Positions 34,609-43,634 of a stretch of DNA of 64,000 nt are shown here, piece by piece. Numbering within the stretch: the first letter of the stretch is position 1; the number at the start of each line of letters is the position of its first letter. Location: contig JACKHW010000005.1 of the NCBI GenBank assembly GCA_020638795.1, positions 372,001 through 436,000 of the forward strand, in the 5' to 3' direction. This stretch comes from Planctomycetota bacterium. Its GTDB lineage: Bacteria; Planctomycetota; UBA1135; GCA-002748355. The notes beneath the pieces are model-generated. The model ran no database searches, was not told where the DNA came from, and was given only the letters and a program-made list of their open reading frames with translations. A program made the translations under genes and the position numbers.

Positions 34609-35917
34609 GCACGCCTGCGTCGTTGGCCTTGATGGCGGACAATGCGCTGCGAACATCCGCCGGCCCGCGAAGCGATGTCGATCCGATCGACACCAGGATG
34701 TCGCCGGCGCGCACTCCAGCTTTCGCTGCAAGCGAACCATCGACGACGCTATCGACCCACAACCCGACTCCGTTCTCGAGCTCGAGGTAGGCACGCACGC
34801 CCTCGGGAATCGAATCGCGAATCATGACTCCGAGCGTAGGACCTTGCGGCAAGGGCGCAGGCTGATCCTGATCGTCATTGCTCGGCGAGTCCGTGCTCGG
34901 TTTCTCCGCGCCCCCGGTGTCCGTCTGCCCCTTCGCGGCACCGTCGTCCGACTCGCCAGCACGGGGCCACGGGCTCGTGAGGCGGCCCGAACGCAAGCGC
35001 TCTTCGAGCTCTCTCATGCGCTCCTCGAGCGAACCGAGGTCCCGGTGGAGATCCTCGAACGGCGAGCCCTGGAACGGCGCCCCTTGGAATGGAGATCCCT
35101 GGAACGGCGAACGCCCGCCGAAGGGAGAAGCACCACGCCCGAACAGCGAGCCGAAGTCCGGCATCGTGATCCTCGGTGCGACGCCGATGCGCCCCATCAG
35201 CTCGGGATGCTTCTGGAGCAACGACTCCATGTCCTTCGCCGAGTACTTCTTGACGGACTCCTTGCCGTTCTCGTTGGTCGATTCCTCGACGTTCACGCCG
35301 TTGGGACCGATCTCGACCTTGAGGCTCGACCCGCTCTGCGTGCCGGCCTGCCCGGGCGCGAGGCGGAATCCCTGCCCCGGAGGCAGCATCTGCTCGATCT
35401 GTTCGCGAATGCGTTCGGCGAAGTCGGGGTCGATCCCGGGGAAATCGAGGTCGAACCCGCGGCGATCCTGCGGTGCGCGCCTTTGCACCGGACCACGACG
35501 CACGCGCTCGAGTCGTCGAGTGCCTGGGGTCGCGGTTGCGGGATCGCGCCCTTCGTTCGCATTCGAATCCTGCGTGTCGTTGTGCGCGTCGTTCTGCTGT
35601 CGATCGATTCGGCGCAACACACGGCGTGCCTGCCAACGCAGCTCGGGGTCCTTCGACTCCGACACGACTTTTTCGAGTTCGGCGACGACGCTGTGCCCAC
35701 GCGCAACCAGCTCATCGGCGGCTGCGCGCCGAGCGTCGAAGTCCGTCGACGCGAGTTTCTCGATCGCACTGCGGATCGCGGTGACGTCCTCGACCCGGGT
35801 CTCTTGTTTCGCTTCGGCCTTCGTGTCTTGGGCGAACACGGGGGAACCGGCGAGGAGCCCGACGAGCGCGACCGCGGCGACGATCCCATGCTGCGAATGA
35901 TTGCGAGCGATTCTCAT
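34559..35917 (-). CDS. Secreted PDZ-domain protein with (S/A)PFQG repeats
   Basis: 452 residues with AGGAGAGAG before ATG and a signal peptide ending ...SPVFAQ. Residues about 45-105 have a HEAT-like helical pair (TDFDARRAAADELVARGHSV). The middle holds a Gly/Pro/Phe-rich segment with SPFQGSPFQGAPFQGSPF, a 5-residue tandem repeat. A short coiled coil follows (LEERMRELEERLR). Residues about 365-452 form a PDZ domain: PTLGVMIRDSIPEG, then VVDGSLAAKAGVRAGDILV. There is no protease domain. It is 87 bp after the HtrA-like gene and belongs with the sigma locus by position. Confidence 0.88.
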   Translation of the reverse strand: MRIARNHSQHGIVAAVALVGLLAGSPVFAQDTKAEAKQETRVEDVTAIRSAIEKLASTDFDARRAAADELVARGHSVVAELEKVVSESKDPELRWQARRVLRRIDRQQNDAHNDTQDSNANEGRDPATATPGTRRLERVRRGPVQRRAPQDRRGFDLDFPGIDPDFAERIREQIEQMLPPGQGFRLAPGQAGTQSGSSLKVEIGPNGVNVEESTNENGKESVKKYSAKDMESLLQKHPELMGRIGVAPRITMPDFGSLFGRGASPFGGRSPFQGSPFQGAPFQGSPFEDLHRDLGSLEERMRELEERLRSGRLTSPWPRAGESDDGAAKGQTDTGGAEKPSTDSPSNDDQDQPAPLPQGPTLGVMIRDSIPEGVRAYLELENGVGLWVDSVVDGSLAAKAGVRAGDILVSIGSTSLRGPADVRSALSAIKANDAGVLTLIRKGVTQRVELAR

Positions 35918-36004
35918 GTCTCTCTCCTGCCGCTCCTGGGCGGCGGTTCGGTGTTCCGGGCGTGCCGACGCAACGCGGGCCCCGAAACTCCCGACCGCAG
36001 AACC

Positions 36005-37234
36005 TCAGCGCGGCTTGATCGCGTACGTCCCGGCAACACCGCGCCGCTCGTAGCGCACCTCGAATTGCTCACGTCCCAGAATGGCCGCCTTGAGCTGCTC
36101 GAACGAGGTGAGCGGCTCGCCGTCGATCGAGGTCCAGACGTCCCAGAGCTTGACCCCGGCCTGGCTCGCGGGAGAGCCCAACAACACGTGCGTGACGACG
36201 AACTGCTTCTTTGCAGCCTCGGGCGTCTCACCTCGGCCGTCCGGTTTCTTGGCGTCCCCGGGGGTCTTCCGTTCCTGGAACTGGTTGATCGAGATCCCGA
36301 TGCTGCGCTGGGCTGGAGGAAGCGGTTGCTTCAACTCGTGCTCGGCACGCGCCCGTAACCAATGGACGTCGATCGCGCCGCAAGTCACACGGACGTCGCG
36401 TCTCTCTGGCGGGTCGTCGTCCCCGCTCTTGGTTTCCCCGCCCTTCGTGTCGCTCTCGGCACGGGACGTTTTTTCCGCAGTTCCCTCGCGCTCGCTCTCG
36501 GTGCCGCTGCTCGTCCCGTTGCCGTCGTCGTTCGACCGATTGGCAGCCGTGTTGCGAGGCCCTGCACGCCCCCGCCCACTCTCGAGGCGCAACAACATCC
36601 CGACGACGTCTCCCTTGGCGTTGACGACCGCTGCGCCTGCCTCGCCATCGGAAATCGCGAGCATGTGCATGTAGGGATCGTCCTGCGGCCCGCGCGCTTG
36701 CGGCGAGAATTGTCCGTCTTCCGCCTTGAGCCCGATGCTCTGCCGCACGAACGCAATCCGAGTGTTCATCGGCTCGAAAAGCAGGACCATGTCCCCCACG
36801 TCTTCTCGCCATCCTCGAGGCGCCGCGGGGCGAACGTCCGGTTCGGCGAGTTCGACCGGATTGGCAAGCACGAAGAACGTGACGACGGGCTTGCGCTGTT
36901 GCGCGCGCCCGACACTTCCGAGTGCACGGAGACCGAACGTGCCCTTCGGTGTGGACAGCGACGCGCTGGCGCCGCGCTCGATCCCGTCGACATAGGGCGC
37001 TGCCACGACTCCCTTTCCGAGGTAGATCCCGAAGCGTCGCTGCGACGAGTTGCGGATCGCCAGTGTGAGCCCACGCGCATCACGCACGACCGTCGAGAGT
37101 TCGCGCGAGAGGGCAACGAACGCCGATGGCGCGGCGTCGCGCATCGCGTCGCGCTGCGGCGATGCCCACGCGTTCGGGAGGAACACCGCAAGGCTCACCG
37201 GGAGGAGAGCGAGCGCGATCGAAGCTGGTCGCAT
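36005..37234 (-). CDS. HtrA-like PDZ protein lacking catalytic triad (pseudoprotease)
   Basis: 409 residues from the ATG at 37234, which opens a signal peptide (IALALLPVSLAVFLPNAWAS). Residues 55-215 follow the trypsin-like outline of DegP: IYLGKGVVAAPYVDG for the His region and SDGEAGAAVVNAKGDVVGM for the Ser region. The aligned catalytic His is Tyr81 and the Ser is Ala199, and no Asp fits at about 113-118. The C-terminal 80 residues are a PDZ domain with LLGSPASQAGVKLWDVWTSI. A charged Ser/Gly/Glu linker separates the two. It lies 13 bp after the anti-sigma gene. The alignment is by eye, so loss of the triad needs checking. Confidence 0.8.
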   Translation of the reverse strand: MRPASIALALLPVSLAVFLPNAWASPQRDAMRDAAPSAFVALSRELSTVVRDARGLTLAIRNSSQRRFGIYLGKGVVAAPYVDGIERGASASLSTPKGTFGLRALGSVGRAQQRKPVVTFFVLANPVELAEPDVRPAAPRGWREDVGDMVLLFEPMNTRIAFVRQSIGLKAEDGQFSPQARGPQDDPYMHMLAISDGEAGAAVVNAKGDVVGMLLRLESGRGRAGPRNTAANRSNDDGNGTSSGTESEREGTAEKTSRAESDTKGGETKSGDDDPPERRDVRVTCGAIDVHWLRARAEHELKQPLPPAQRSIGISINQFQERKTPGDAKKPDGRGETPEAAKKQFVVTHVLLGSPASQAGVKLWDVWTSIDGEPLTSFEQLKAAILGREQFEVRYERRGVAGTYAIKPR

Positions 37235-37247
37235 CTCGGCCCCGCGA

Positions 37248-37898
37248 CTAGAAATCTTTCGTCGTCCCGATGGGTACGACACGACCGGCACCCTCGTTGT
37301 TCGTCCGGAAATCTCCGACCGGCAAGAGCCCCTCGCCGAACGCGGCTCCACCGCTCTCGGTGCCAAGGCTGTCGACGAACCGCTGCAGCGCATCTTGGAG
37401 ATACGGGGCGAAGTCCGGCCGCGCGAGCAACGCGCCGGCCGAACGCGTCTCGGCGTCGCTGACCGGCGTCGCCGCGGGGACGTGCACGATGCGTGGTTCA
37501 GGGGAATGCACGCGTCCGAGGAAATAACCGCAGACGAGCGTCACGAGGACGGCAGCTGCAGCGGGCGCCCATGTCGCGAGCCATCCTCGTCGCGCCGAAC
37601 CCGCAGCCTCGACGAGGATCTGCGTGTCTTCCTCGACGCGCGTCTCGCGACGGATCTCCCCGAGGATGCCGCTACGCAGCGAATCGAAGAAGTCCTCCTG
37701 GAGCCGCGGCGCCCGAGTTCCACCCTCGCCGAGGGTCGCGAGCGCCTCGCGCGCTTCCTCGTACTGCAACGATTCCCGACGACACGACAGACATTCGCTC
37801 GCGTGTCGTTCGATCGCTTCGGCGGTCGCGGGGTCGAGTTCATCGCCACATGCGGCTGGCAACAGATCGCGCACGAGATGGCATGGCAAGCTGCTCAT
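37248..37898 (-). CDS. Anti-sigma factor with zinc-finger (zf-HC2) domain
   Basis: 216 residues. The N-terminal zinc-binding domain has CHLVRDLLPAACGDELD and then ERHASECLSCRRES, the H-x3-C-x2-C ligands of the ZAS anti-sigma family. One membrane helix (about residues 105-128, WAPAAAAVLVTLVCGYFLG) separates the cytoplasmic sigma-binding part from an exported tail of about 85 residues. It overlaps the sigma gene by 4 bp, so the two are translationally coupled. It would hold the sigma factor at the membrane until an envelope signal releases it. Confidence 0.93.
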   Translation of the reverse strand: MSSLPCHLVRDLLPAACGDELDPATAEAIERHASECLSCRRESLQYEEAREALATLGEGGTRAPRLQEDFFDSLRSGILGEIRRETRVEEDTQILVEAAGSARRGWLATWAPAAAAVLVTLVCGYFLGRVHSPEPRIVHVPAATPVSDAETRSAGALLARPDFAPYLQDALQRFVDSLGTESGGAAFGEGLLPVGDFRTNNEGAGRVVPIGTTKDF

Positions 37899-38593
37899 GA
37901 TTCACCTCCGACGTCACCGAGTTCTCGAGGATGCTTGGACTGGCGGGAAGCGCGTTCCCACCGCTCGCGGAAGAGCTGCCTGGCTTTGTGCAAACGCCAC
38001 CGAACCGTCGCGTGCGTGAGTCCGAGAATGGGTGCGATTTCGCGACACGAGATCCCGTGCAGATCGCGGAGCGCGAGCACGGTGCGGAAGCGCGCCGGCA
38101 CGTCCGCTAGAACGCGGCGCACGTCACTTCGCAACTCTTGGTCTTCGAGGTTGTCTTCGGGACGATCGATGTCATCGCCGACGATCTCGTCCCCGAATCC
38201 CTCGATCTGCACCGAACGGTCCGTTCGAATCTTGCGCAACTGATCGATCGCGAGATTGGTCACGATCCGATAGAGCCACGTGTAGAAGTTGCGCGAGAAA
38301 TCGAAGCGATCCAGGCTGCGGTAGACGCGGACGAAGGCTTCTTGCACCACGTCGCGTGATTCCTCGACGCGCCCGAGAACGTGGAACGCGATCCAGAACG
38401 CTTTGCGCTCGTAGCGCGCGACGAGGCTCTCGAACGCGGCGAGATCCCCGCCAAGGGCGGCTTGGATGAGTTCGAGGTCGCGCTGCTCGGCCGACGGGCC
38501 CGGTGTTCGTCCGAGCTCTTCGCCGGACACTCGACACGCGAGCTGATATTGGGATTTGTTCCGCGACCGGAATTGGGGGTCTGGGGCAGACAT
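37895..38593 (-). CDS. ECF RNA polymerase sigma factor (RpoE-type)
   Basis: 232 residues, longer than the usual 190 because of a polar N-terminal extension of about 45 residues. Region 2 contains FESLVARYERKAFWIAF, RDVVQEAFVRVYRSLDRFDF and NFYTWLYRIVTNLAIDQLRK. Region 4 contains LALRDLHGISCREIAPILGL and THATVRWRLHKARQLFRERW. It is followed by its anti-sigma gene, a triad-less HtrA-like gene and a PDZ gene, a layout that parallels the envelope-stress sigma loci of other bacteria. Its own promoter is probably in 38594-38690. Confidence 0.94.
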   Translation of the reverse strand: MSAPDPQFRSRNKSQYQLACRVSGEELGRTPGPSAEQRDLELIQAALGGDLAAFESLVARYERKAFWIAFHVLGRVEESRDVVQEAFVRVYRSLDRFDFSRNFYTWLYRIVTNLAIDQLRKIRTDRSVQIEGFGDEIVGDDIDRPEDNLEDQELRSDVRRVLADVPARFRTVLALRDLHGISCREIAPILGLTHATVRWRLHKARQLFRERWERASRQSKHPRELGDVGGES

Positions 38594-38694
38594 GCTCGGG
38601 GATCCGGCCTGGGCCGTGTTCCTGGTTCGCTTGGAAGAGGTGCGCCCATTGTAGGCGCAGACGCTACCTACGTAGCAGTTCGATCGTCCTGAGA

Positions 38695-38734
38695 GCCGGA
38701 ATTCCGCGTTCGACAGCGGTTTTTGGAATCCGGC
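38695..38734 (-). terminator. Inverted repeat downstream of accA, possible terminator
   Basis: GCCGGAATTCC (38695-38705) can pair with GGAATCCGGC (38725-38734), with one unpaired base, around a 19-base loop that includes a run of five T on the plus strand. It starts 3 bases after the accA stop in the minus direction, where a terminator is expected. No T-run follows in the minus direction, so this is only a candidate. Confidence 0.35.
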
Positions 38735-38737
38735 GGG

Positions 38738-39697
38738 TCAGGATTCGTCGACGGACCCCATCGTACGGAACTTCTGGTATCGCGCGTCGAGGAGGACCTC
38801 GACCGGGAGCGCGGTCAGTTCGTCCATACGGCGAATGATCCAGTCCTTGACGTTCTGAATCGTCTCGGCTGGGCGACGGTGGGCTCCGCCGAGGGGCTCG
38901 TCGATGATCTCGTCGACGATTCCGAGCTCGAGGAGATCGGGTGCGCTGAGCCGGAGCGCGGCCGCAGCCTCCGGAGCCTTGTCGGCGGACTTCCACAGGA
39001 TGGCGGCACAGCCCTCGGGCGTGATGACGGAGTAATACGCGTTTTTGAGGATCGCGACGCGATCGCCCACGCCAATGCCCAGTGCCCCGCCGGAACCGCC
39101 TTCCCCGATCACGATGGCGAGCACGGGCACGCGCAACGAGAACATCTCGCGGATGTTGAGCGCGATCGCACGCGCCTGGCCGCGCTCTTCCGCGCCAATG
39201 CCGGGATAGGCACCCTGCGTGTCCACGAGCGCGACGATCGGGATGCCGAGTTTCTCCGCGAGGCGCATCTTCTCGAGCGCCTTGCGGTAGCCCTCGGGGT
39301 GGGCGCACCCGAAATTGCAGAGAAGGCGTTCTTTGACGCTCTTCCCCTTCCGGTGACCCATGAGAAGCAGACGACGCCCCTCGAGAGTGCCGAAACCGGT
39401 CACGATCGCACGATCGTCCCCGAAGGCGCGATCGCCGTGCAGCTCGACGAAATCTTCGAGCATGCCCTGAATGTAGTCCTGCGTGACGGGTCGCTGCGGA
39501 TGGCGCGACACGCGCACGCGCTCCCAGGGCGTCAGGTTGTCGTAGACTTCCCCCGTGACCTTGCGCAGACGAGCCTCGAGCGCGACGACCTCGCCGTTGA
39601 GGTTGAGCTTGGTCGAATCCGCGAGCGCTTTGAGCTCCTGGATCTTGTGCTCCATCTCGAGAATCGGACGCTCGAACGCGAGCGTCGCGTCCGTGAC
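38738..39697 (-). CDS. accA: Acetyl-CoA carboxylase carboxyltransferase subunit alpha
   Basis: 319 residues from the GTG at 39697, matching the usual size and N-terminus (LAFERPILEMEHKIQELKAL). A longer frame exists upstream but its 42 extra residues are not family-like. The subunit pairs with AccD to move the carboxyl group from carboxybiotin to acetyl-CoA in fatty acid synthesis. Features are LTPWERVRVSRHPQRP, DFVELHGDRAFGDD, VDTQGAYPGIGAEERGQ, IGEGGSGGALGIGVGD and YYSVITPEGCAAILWK. It stands apart from the neighbouring sigma locus. Confidence 0.94.
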   Translation of the reverse strand, partial: VTDATLAFERPILEMEHKIQELKALADSTKLNLNGEVVALEARLRKVTGEVYDNLTPWERVRVSRHPQRPVTQDYIQGMLEDFVELHGDRAFGDDRAIVTGFGTLEGRRLLLMGHRKGKSVKERLLCNFGCAHPEGYRKALEKMRLAEKLGIPIVALVDTQGAYPGIGAEERGQARAIALNIREMFSLRVPVLAIVIGEGGSGGALGIGVGDRVAILKNAYYSVITPEGCAAILWKSADKAPEAAAALRLSAPDLLELGIVDEIIDEPLGGAHRRPAETIQNVKDWIIRRMDELTALPVEVLLDARYQKFRTMGSVDES

Positions 39698-39983
39698 CGG
39701 CGTGTCACGACGGTCCTCGGCATCCGTTTTCCGGTCACCTCGTTTGCGATGGTCGTCGGGAACGTTCTTCGATCTGGCCAAGTCTCGGCACCACTGGCAA
39801 GGGAGCGCACGCAGCACCAACAATCGGCACTCGAGAGAGCCGCTCTGGGGCTGTGTGCGGAAGCATCGTGGATCAGGGGAGCACAGGCCGCAAGCGGGAA
39901 CAAGAGCAAACCACCCTGTGCCGCGTCGTCACGCCCGTCGCAGCGACTTGCTAGATACGCCCGGATCGAACAATCTGGACGTC

Positions 39984-41066
39984 ATGCGTCCCGAGATTCG
40001 CCGTCCGTGCTCCTGCACTTTCCGATTCGCGTGCGGCTTTCCCATCGCCTTGGCCGCTGTGCTCACCGTCTGCGCAAGTGTCGCGGCACACGGGGTCTTC
40101 GAGAAGGTGCTCTTCAGCGGGAAGGCCAACTACGCAACCCGGGGGTCGGTCCCCGGCACCGCTGCAACGACGCTCTACGCGATGCAGCCGAAGGAGTTCA
40201 TGACCGGCCAACACGACACGGTCGGATGGCGATTCACGATGCAGGACGCCGACGCGTCGACGGCCGAGAGCGTACGACTTTCTTGGGTCCGCTACGCACA
40301 GGACGGCAAGTCGCCCGACACGTCGGCCGCTGGTGAGGTCTATGCGGCCAAGGTCAATCTGTTCGGTCTCGGCCTGTCGGGAAACATCGCGTACGACTTC
40401 ACGATCAGCATCGGGATCCCCCAAACGCTGCCAGCCACGATCGGGATCGGGATCGAATTGCCCGCCAACTCACTGTGGCCGCGAGATGGCGCGGCGATCC
40501 ATGCCCAGCTCAACGTCCCCAACGACGCCCTCAGGCCGCGCATCTCGGCACCGTGGGACAAAGAGGTGTGGACGTTCGAACACATGGCGAGCGGACCGCA
40601 GCCGCTGTTCGGTCGCACTCTCGATTCGCTCTACATCGGAGGCCTTTTCGTAGAGCCGACGTTGACCCCGTTCATCGACACGACTGCCTACGGATCGGTT
40701 CGCCCCGAGCGTCTCTACGGAGTCGATGCGCTGTTCCCCGACTCGCGCCGTAACGACTACTTCGGCCTCCAGCTCGATGGCGGCCAAGTGGGGTCGAACG
40801 GATTCGGCATCCTCTACACGGCGGCCGGCCTGAACAAGAGCCCGATCAAGCTCGCCTACGGAGAGTTCTCGCTGTCGCTGACGGCTCCCGAGCCCTGGTT
40901 CGTGATGCTCGTACCGCTCGACAGTCTCGGCTCGACGACGATCGGCCCGCACTCGTTCTTCAATCTGCCGCTCACGTATCGCGAGTTCTGGCTACAAGCC
41001 CTGGTCGTGAGCCCGTTCAGCCTCGAAGTCGAAGCCAGCGACGCGATCAAGATACGCGGCTCTTGA
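39984..41066 (+). CDS. Secreted protein, unknown function
   Basis: 360 residues from the ATG at 39984, with a signal peptide (FPIALAAVLTVCASVAAHG). The mature protein is beta-rich, with no catalytic motif: GTAATTLYAMQPKEFMTG, DFTISIGIPQTLPATIG, and a C-terminal FNLPLTYREFWLQALVVSPF. The last segment has the L...Y.Q..(V/L)..P pattern found in other secreted proteins of this window, and ends KIRGS. No recognised family. Its last 20 bases overlap the convergent histidine kinase gene. Confidence 0.78.
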   Translation: MRPEIRRPCSCTFRFACGFPIALAAVLTVCASVAAHGVFEKVLFSGKANYATRGSVPGTAATTLYAMQPKEFMTGQHDTVGWRFTMQDADASTAESVRLSWVRYAQDGKSPDTSAAGEVYAAKVNLFGLGLSGNIAYDFTISIGIPQTLPATIGIGIELPANSLWPRDGAAIHAQLNVPNDALRPRISAPWDKEVWTFEHMASGPQPLFGRTLDSLYIGGLFVEPTLTPFIDTTAYGSVRPERLYGVDALFPDSRRNDYFGLQLDGGQVGSNGFGILYTAAGLNKSPIKLAYGEFSLSLTAPEPWFVMLVPLDSLGSTTIGPHSFFNLPLTYREFWLQALVVSPFSLEVEASDAIKIRGS

Positions 41067-43446
41067 TCGAGGCCTGATCGGCGCCGTGTTGCAGCCACAG
41101 CCCTTGGCACAGGGCCGTGAGCTTCTTCGCTCCGATCGGCTTGGTCGCATAGGCGTCGCAACCAGCAGCGAGACATCGCTCGGCATCACCTCGCATGGCG
41201 TGTGCCGTCAACGCGAGGATGGGTGTCGTGACTCCGGCGGCTCGCAGGGAACTCGTGGCGACATACCCGTCCATCCGCGGCATTTGCATGTCCATGATGA
41301 TCAGGTCGTACGTTTCACCATGTTCGATGATGCGGTCGTAGGCCTCCTGCCCATCGTGTGCGAGTGTCACGATGGCTCCGGCACGTCGCAAGAAGTGCGA
41401 CAGCAAACGTCGGTTGTCTTCGCCATCTTCGGCGAGCAAGAACTCGAGGCCTTCGAGACCTTGATGATCCGCGTTCGCAGCGAGTTCCGCGAGTCGTCGA
41501 ACATCGTCGGGTCGAGGAGCACTCGTCCGTGCAGCGCGCGTGATCGGAAGGGTCACGACGAACTCCGATCCCGAACCAACCTGGGAAGAGGCTTCGACAC
41601 GTCCGCCGAGAAGCTCCACGAGGCGTCGACAGATCGTGAGCCCCAGGCCGCTGCCGCCGTACTCGCGTGTCGTCGAAGTGTCGGCCTGCGTGAACGGTTG
41701 GAACACCTTCGCCAGTTGTTCCGGCTCCATGCCACAGCCTGTGTCCGAAACTCGTAGTACGAGATCGCCGCGACACGCATCCATCGCATCGATGGAACGC
41801 GCCGACGCCTCGAGCGTGACCGAACCCTCGTTCGTGAACTTGACCGCGTTCCCGACGAGGTTGAGCAGAATCTGCCGCAGACGCATCGGGTCGCTCGAGA
41901 TCAGTTCTGGCACGTCGTTCGCGATCACGAGCTTGCAATCGATGCCCTTTCCCTCTGCACGGATCGCCATGCTCGTGCGAACCTCTTCGAGCAACGCTTT
42001 GATGTCGACTGTAACGTGCTCGAGTTCGAGCTTGCCTGCCTCGATCTTCGAGAGATCGAGGATGTCGCCGAGGATCGCGAGCAGGTGCTGACCGTTGCGG
42101 CGCACGGTTTCGAGGCGTTCGCGTCGTTCTTCGATCGTCGATTCCTCGTCGAACGCGAGGTCCGCGAACCCGAGGATCGCAGTCATCGGCGTGCGAATCT
42201 CGTGACTCATGTTGGCGAGGAACTCGCTCTTCGCGAGGCTCGCGAGTTCTGCAGCACGCTTCGCTGTCGCGAGTTCTTCGACGGCGCGGCGACGTGCATC
42301 GACGTCCTGATGAAGCCCGATCACGCGCACGACTTCGCGCGTCGTCGCGTCCCGAATGCATTCGGCGACAGTCCGAACCCATCGAAAAGACCCGTCTTGT
42401 TGCCGCACGCGATACTCGGCATCGAACGACTCGACCTCGCCCTCGGCACAAGCGCGCATCCCTGCGTCCGTCCGCTCTCGATCTTCGATGTAGATGAGCG
42501 CCTGCCACGATTCGTAGAGAATGGGAACCTGGTCATGCGCATAACCGAGTTTGGCGAACCACCCCGTGTCGAAGACACATCGATCGGATCGCGGATCGAC
42601 CTCGAAGAACCCTTGCTTCGCTGCCTGAACCGCCATTCGAAGGAGCTGCGATTCTCGACGTTGGAGCGTCACGTCTCGCACGGTACCGACGAGCGAAAGC
42701 GTACCGCATGGCTCGCGGTTCGCTTCACCGCGCACGACGAACACGCGCGCGTCCTTGGCTGTCCGGAACTCGACGTCGAAGGGTTCCCCTCGATCGAGAT
42801 GCGCACGCAGCGAAGCACGAAGGCGAGGGCGATCCGCGCGCTCGATTGCAGCGAGTATTGTGGACACGTGATGGCACTGCCGAACGCGCAAGCCGAAATC
42901 CGCGGCCAGTGACGGTGCGAGACAGATTTCGTCGCGCGTCAGATCCGGCCACTCGAAGAGCCCATCTCGCGTCGCACGCAGTGCGCGATCGAGCCTCCTG
43001 CGAAGCACTTCGCGCTCGAGTTCGGACTGCTTGCGCTCGGTGATGTCACGACCCGTGCCACGGTAGCCTTCGAGGTTGCCGTCCTCGCGATGGAACGGAC
43101 GGCCCGCGAGCCGCAGCCACGAACTGTGACCGTGCATGGGAAGCACGCGTACTTCGAGATCACGATCGGACACCGCGGACGCGCTCAAGTCCTCGAACCA
43201 TGCGACGACCCGGAGCACTTCATCGTCTGCGATGAAGTCGATGAGGTTCTTTCCGAGCAGGCGCTCGACTGGCTTGCCGAACAAGGCTTCGACCGGCTTC
43301 GTCAAGAACGTGAAGCGGCCGTCCGCATCGATCTCCCAGAAGAACTCCGCGGCCGCACTCGTGATGTCGAGCAGACGAGTCTCCGAGCGCCGGAGCCTCT
43401 CGAACTCCGCGATATCGCACGGCGATTCCGTTCTCGTCTCGTCCAC
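41047..43446 (-). CDS. Hybrid sensor histidine kinase (PAS x3, HisKA, HATPase, REC)
   Basis: 799 residues from a GTG at 43446; no signal peptide or membrane helix, so cytoplasmic. Three PAS-type domains (about 25-140, 150-262 and 272-385, the last of the PAS_3 type with DGSFRWVRTV) precede HisKA with SEFLANMSHEIRTPM, where His415 is the phospho-acceptor. The ATPase has NAVKFT, DTGCGM and GGSGLGL. A receiver domain (about 665-790) has LLAEDGEDNRR, Asp719 in LIIMDMQMPRMDGY, and the Lys in ATKPIG. No response regulator with an output domain lies beside it; a sigma factor gene diverges from it, 188 bp away. Confidence 0.95.
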   Translation of the reverse strand: MDETRTESPCDIAEFERLRRSETRLLDITSAAAEFFWEIDADGRFTFLTKPVEALFGKPVERLLGKNLIDFIADDEVLRVVAWFEDLSASAVSDRDLEVRVLPMHGHSSWLRLAGRPFHREDGNLEGYRGTGRDITERKQSELEREVLRRRLDRALRATRDGLFEWPDLTRDEICLAPSLAADFGLRVRQCHHVSTILAAIERADRPRLRASLRAHLDRGEPFDVEFRTAKDARVFVVRGEANREPCGTLSLVGTVRDVTLQRRESQLLRMAVQAAKQGFFEVDPRSDRCVFDTGWFAKLGYAHDQVPILYESWQALIYIEDRERTDAGMRACAEGEVESFDAEYRVRQQDGSFRWVRTVAECIRDATTREVVRVIGLHQDVDARRRAVEELATAKRAAELASLAKSEFLANMSHEIRTPMTAILGFADLAFDEESTIEERRERLETVRRNGQHLLAILGDILDLSKIEAGKLELEHVTVDIKALLEEVRTSMAIRAEGKGIDCKLVIANDVPELISSDPMRLRQILLNLVGNAVKFTNEGSVTLEASARSIDAMDACRGDLVLRVSDTGCGMEPEQLAKVFQPFTQADTSTTREYGGSGLGLTICRRLVELLGGRVEASSQVGSGSEFVVTLPITRAARTSAPRPDDVRRLAELAANADHQGLEGLEFLLAEDGEDNRRLLSHFLRRAGAIVTLAHDGQEAYDRIIEHGETYDLIIMDMQMPRMDGYVATSSLRAAGVTTPILALTAHAMRGDAERCLAAGCDAYATKPIGAKKLTALCQGLWLQHGADQASIKSRVS

Positions 43447-43634
43447 TCCTGCACCCCTGGGGGTCCAGCGAAGTCGCTCGACCCTCTGTGTCGACTTCGA
43501 CTGCCGAAAAGGTGGTACTTCAGATCATCTTCGAAGTCGCGACGAGACGGACATTTGGTCGTCACCCACACGCTGCTACGCCATGAGCCGAGTGAGTCGC
43601 GATACACTGGCGCTCCAATCACTCCCCTGATTTC

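Noticed and set aside
35055..35125. Short periodic repeats considered as a CRISPR or VNTR array
   Set aside because: The repeats are in frame, 15 bases long, without spacers, and encode a simple peptide repeat.
33485..36358. Very long open frame on the plus strand across the GT4 and PDZ genes
   Set aside because: It runs in another frame over one real gene and antisense to another, is Arg/Ser-rich with no domain, and reflects high GC with few stop codons.
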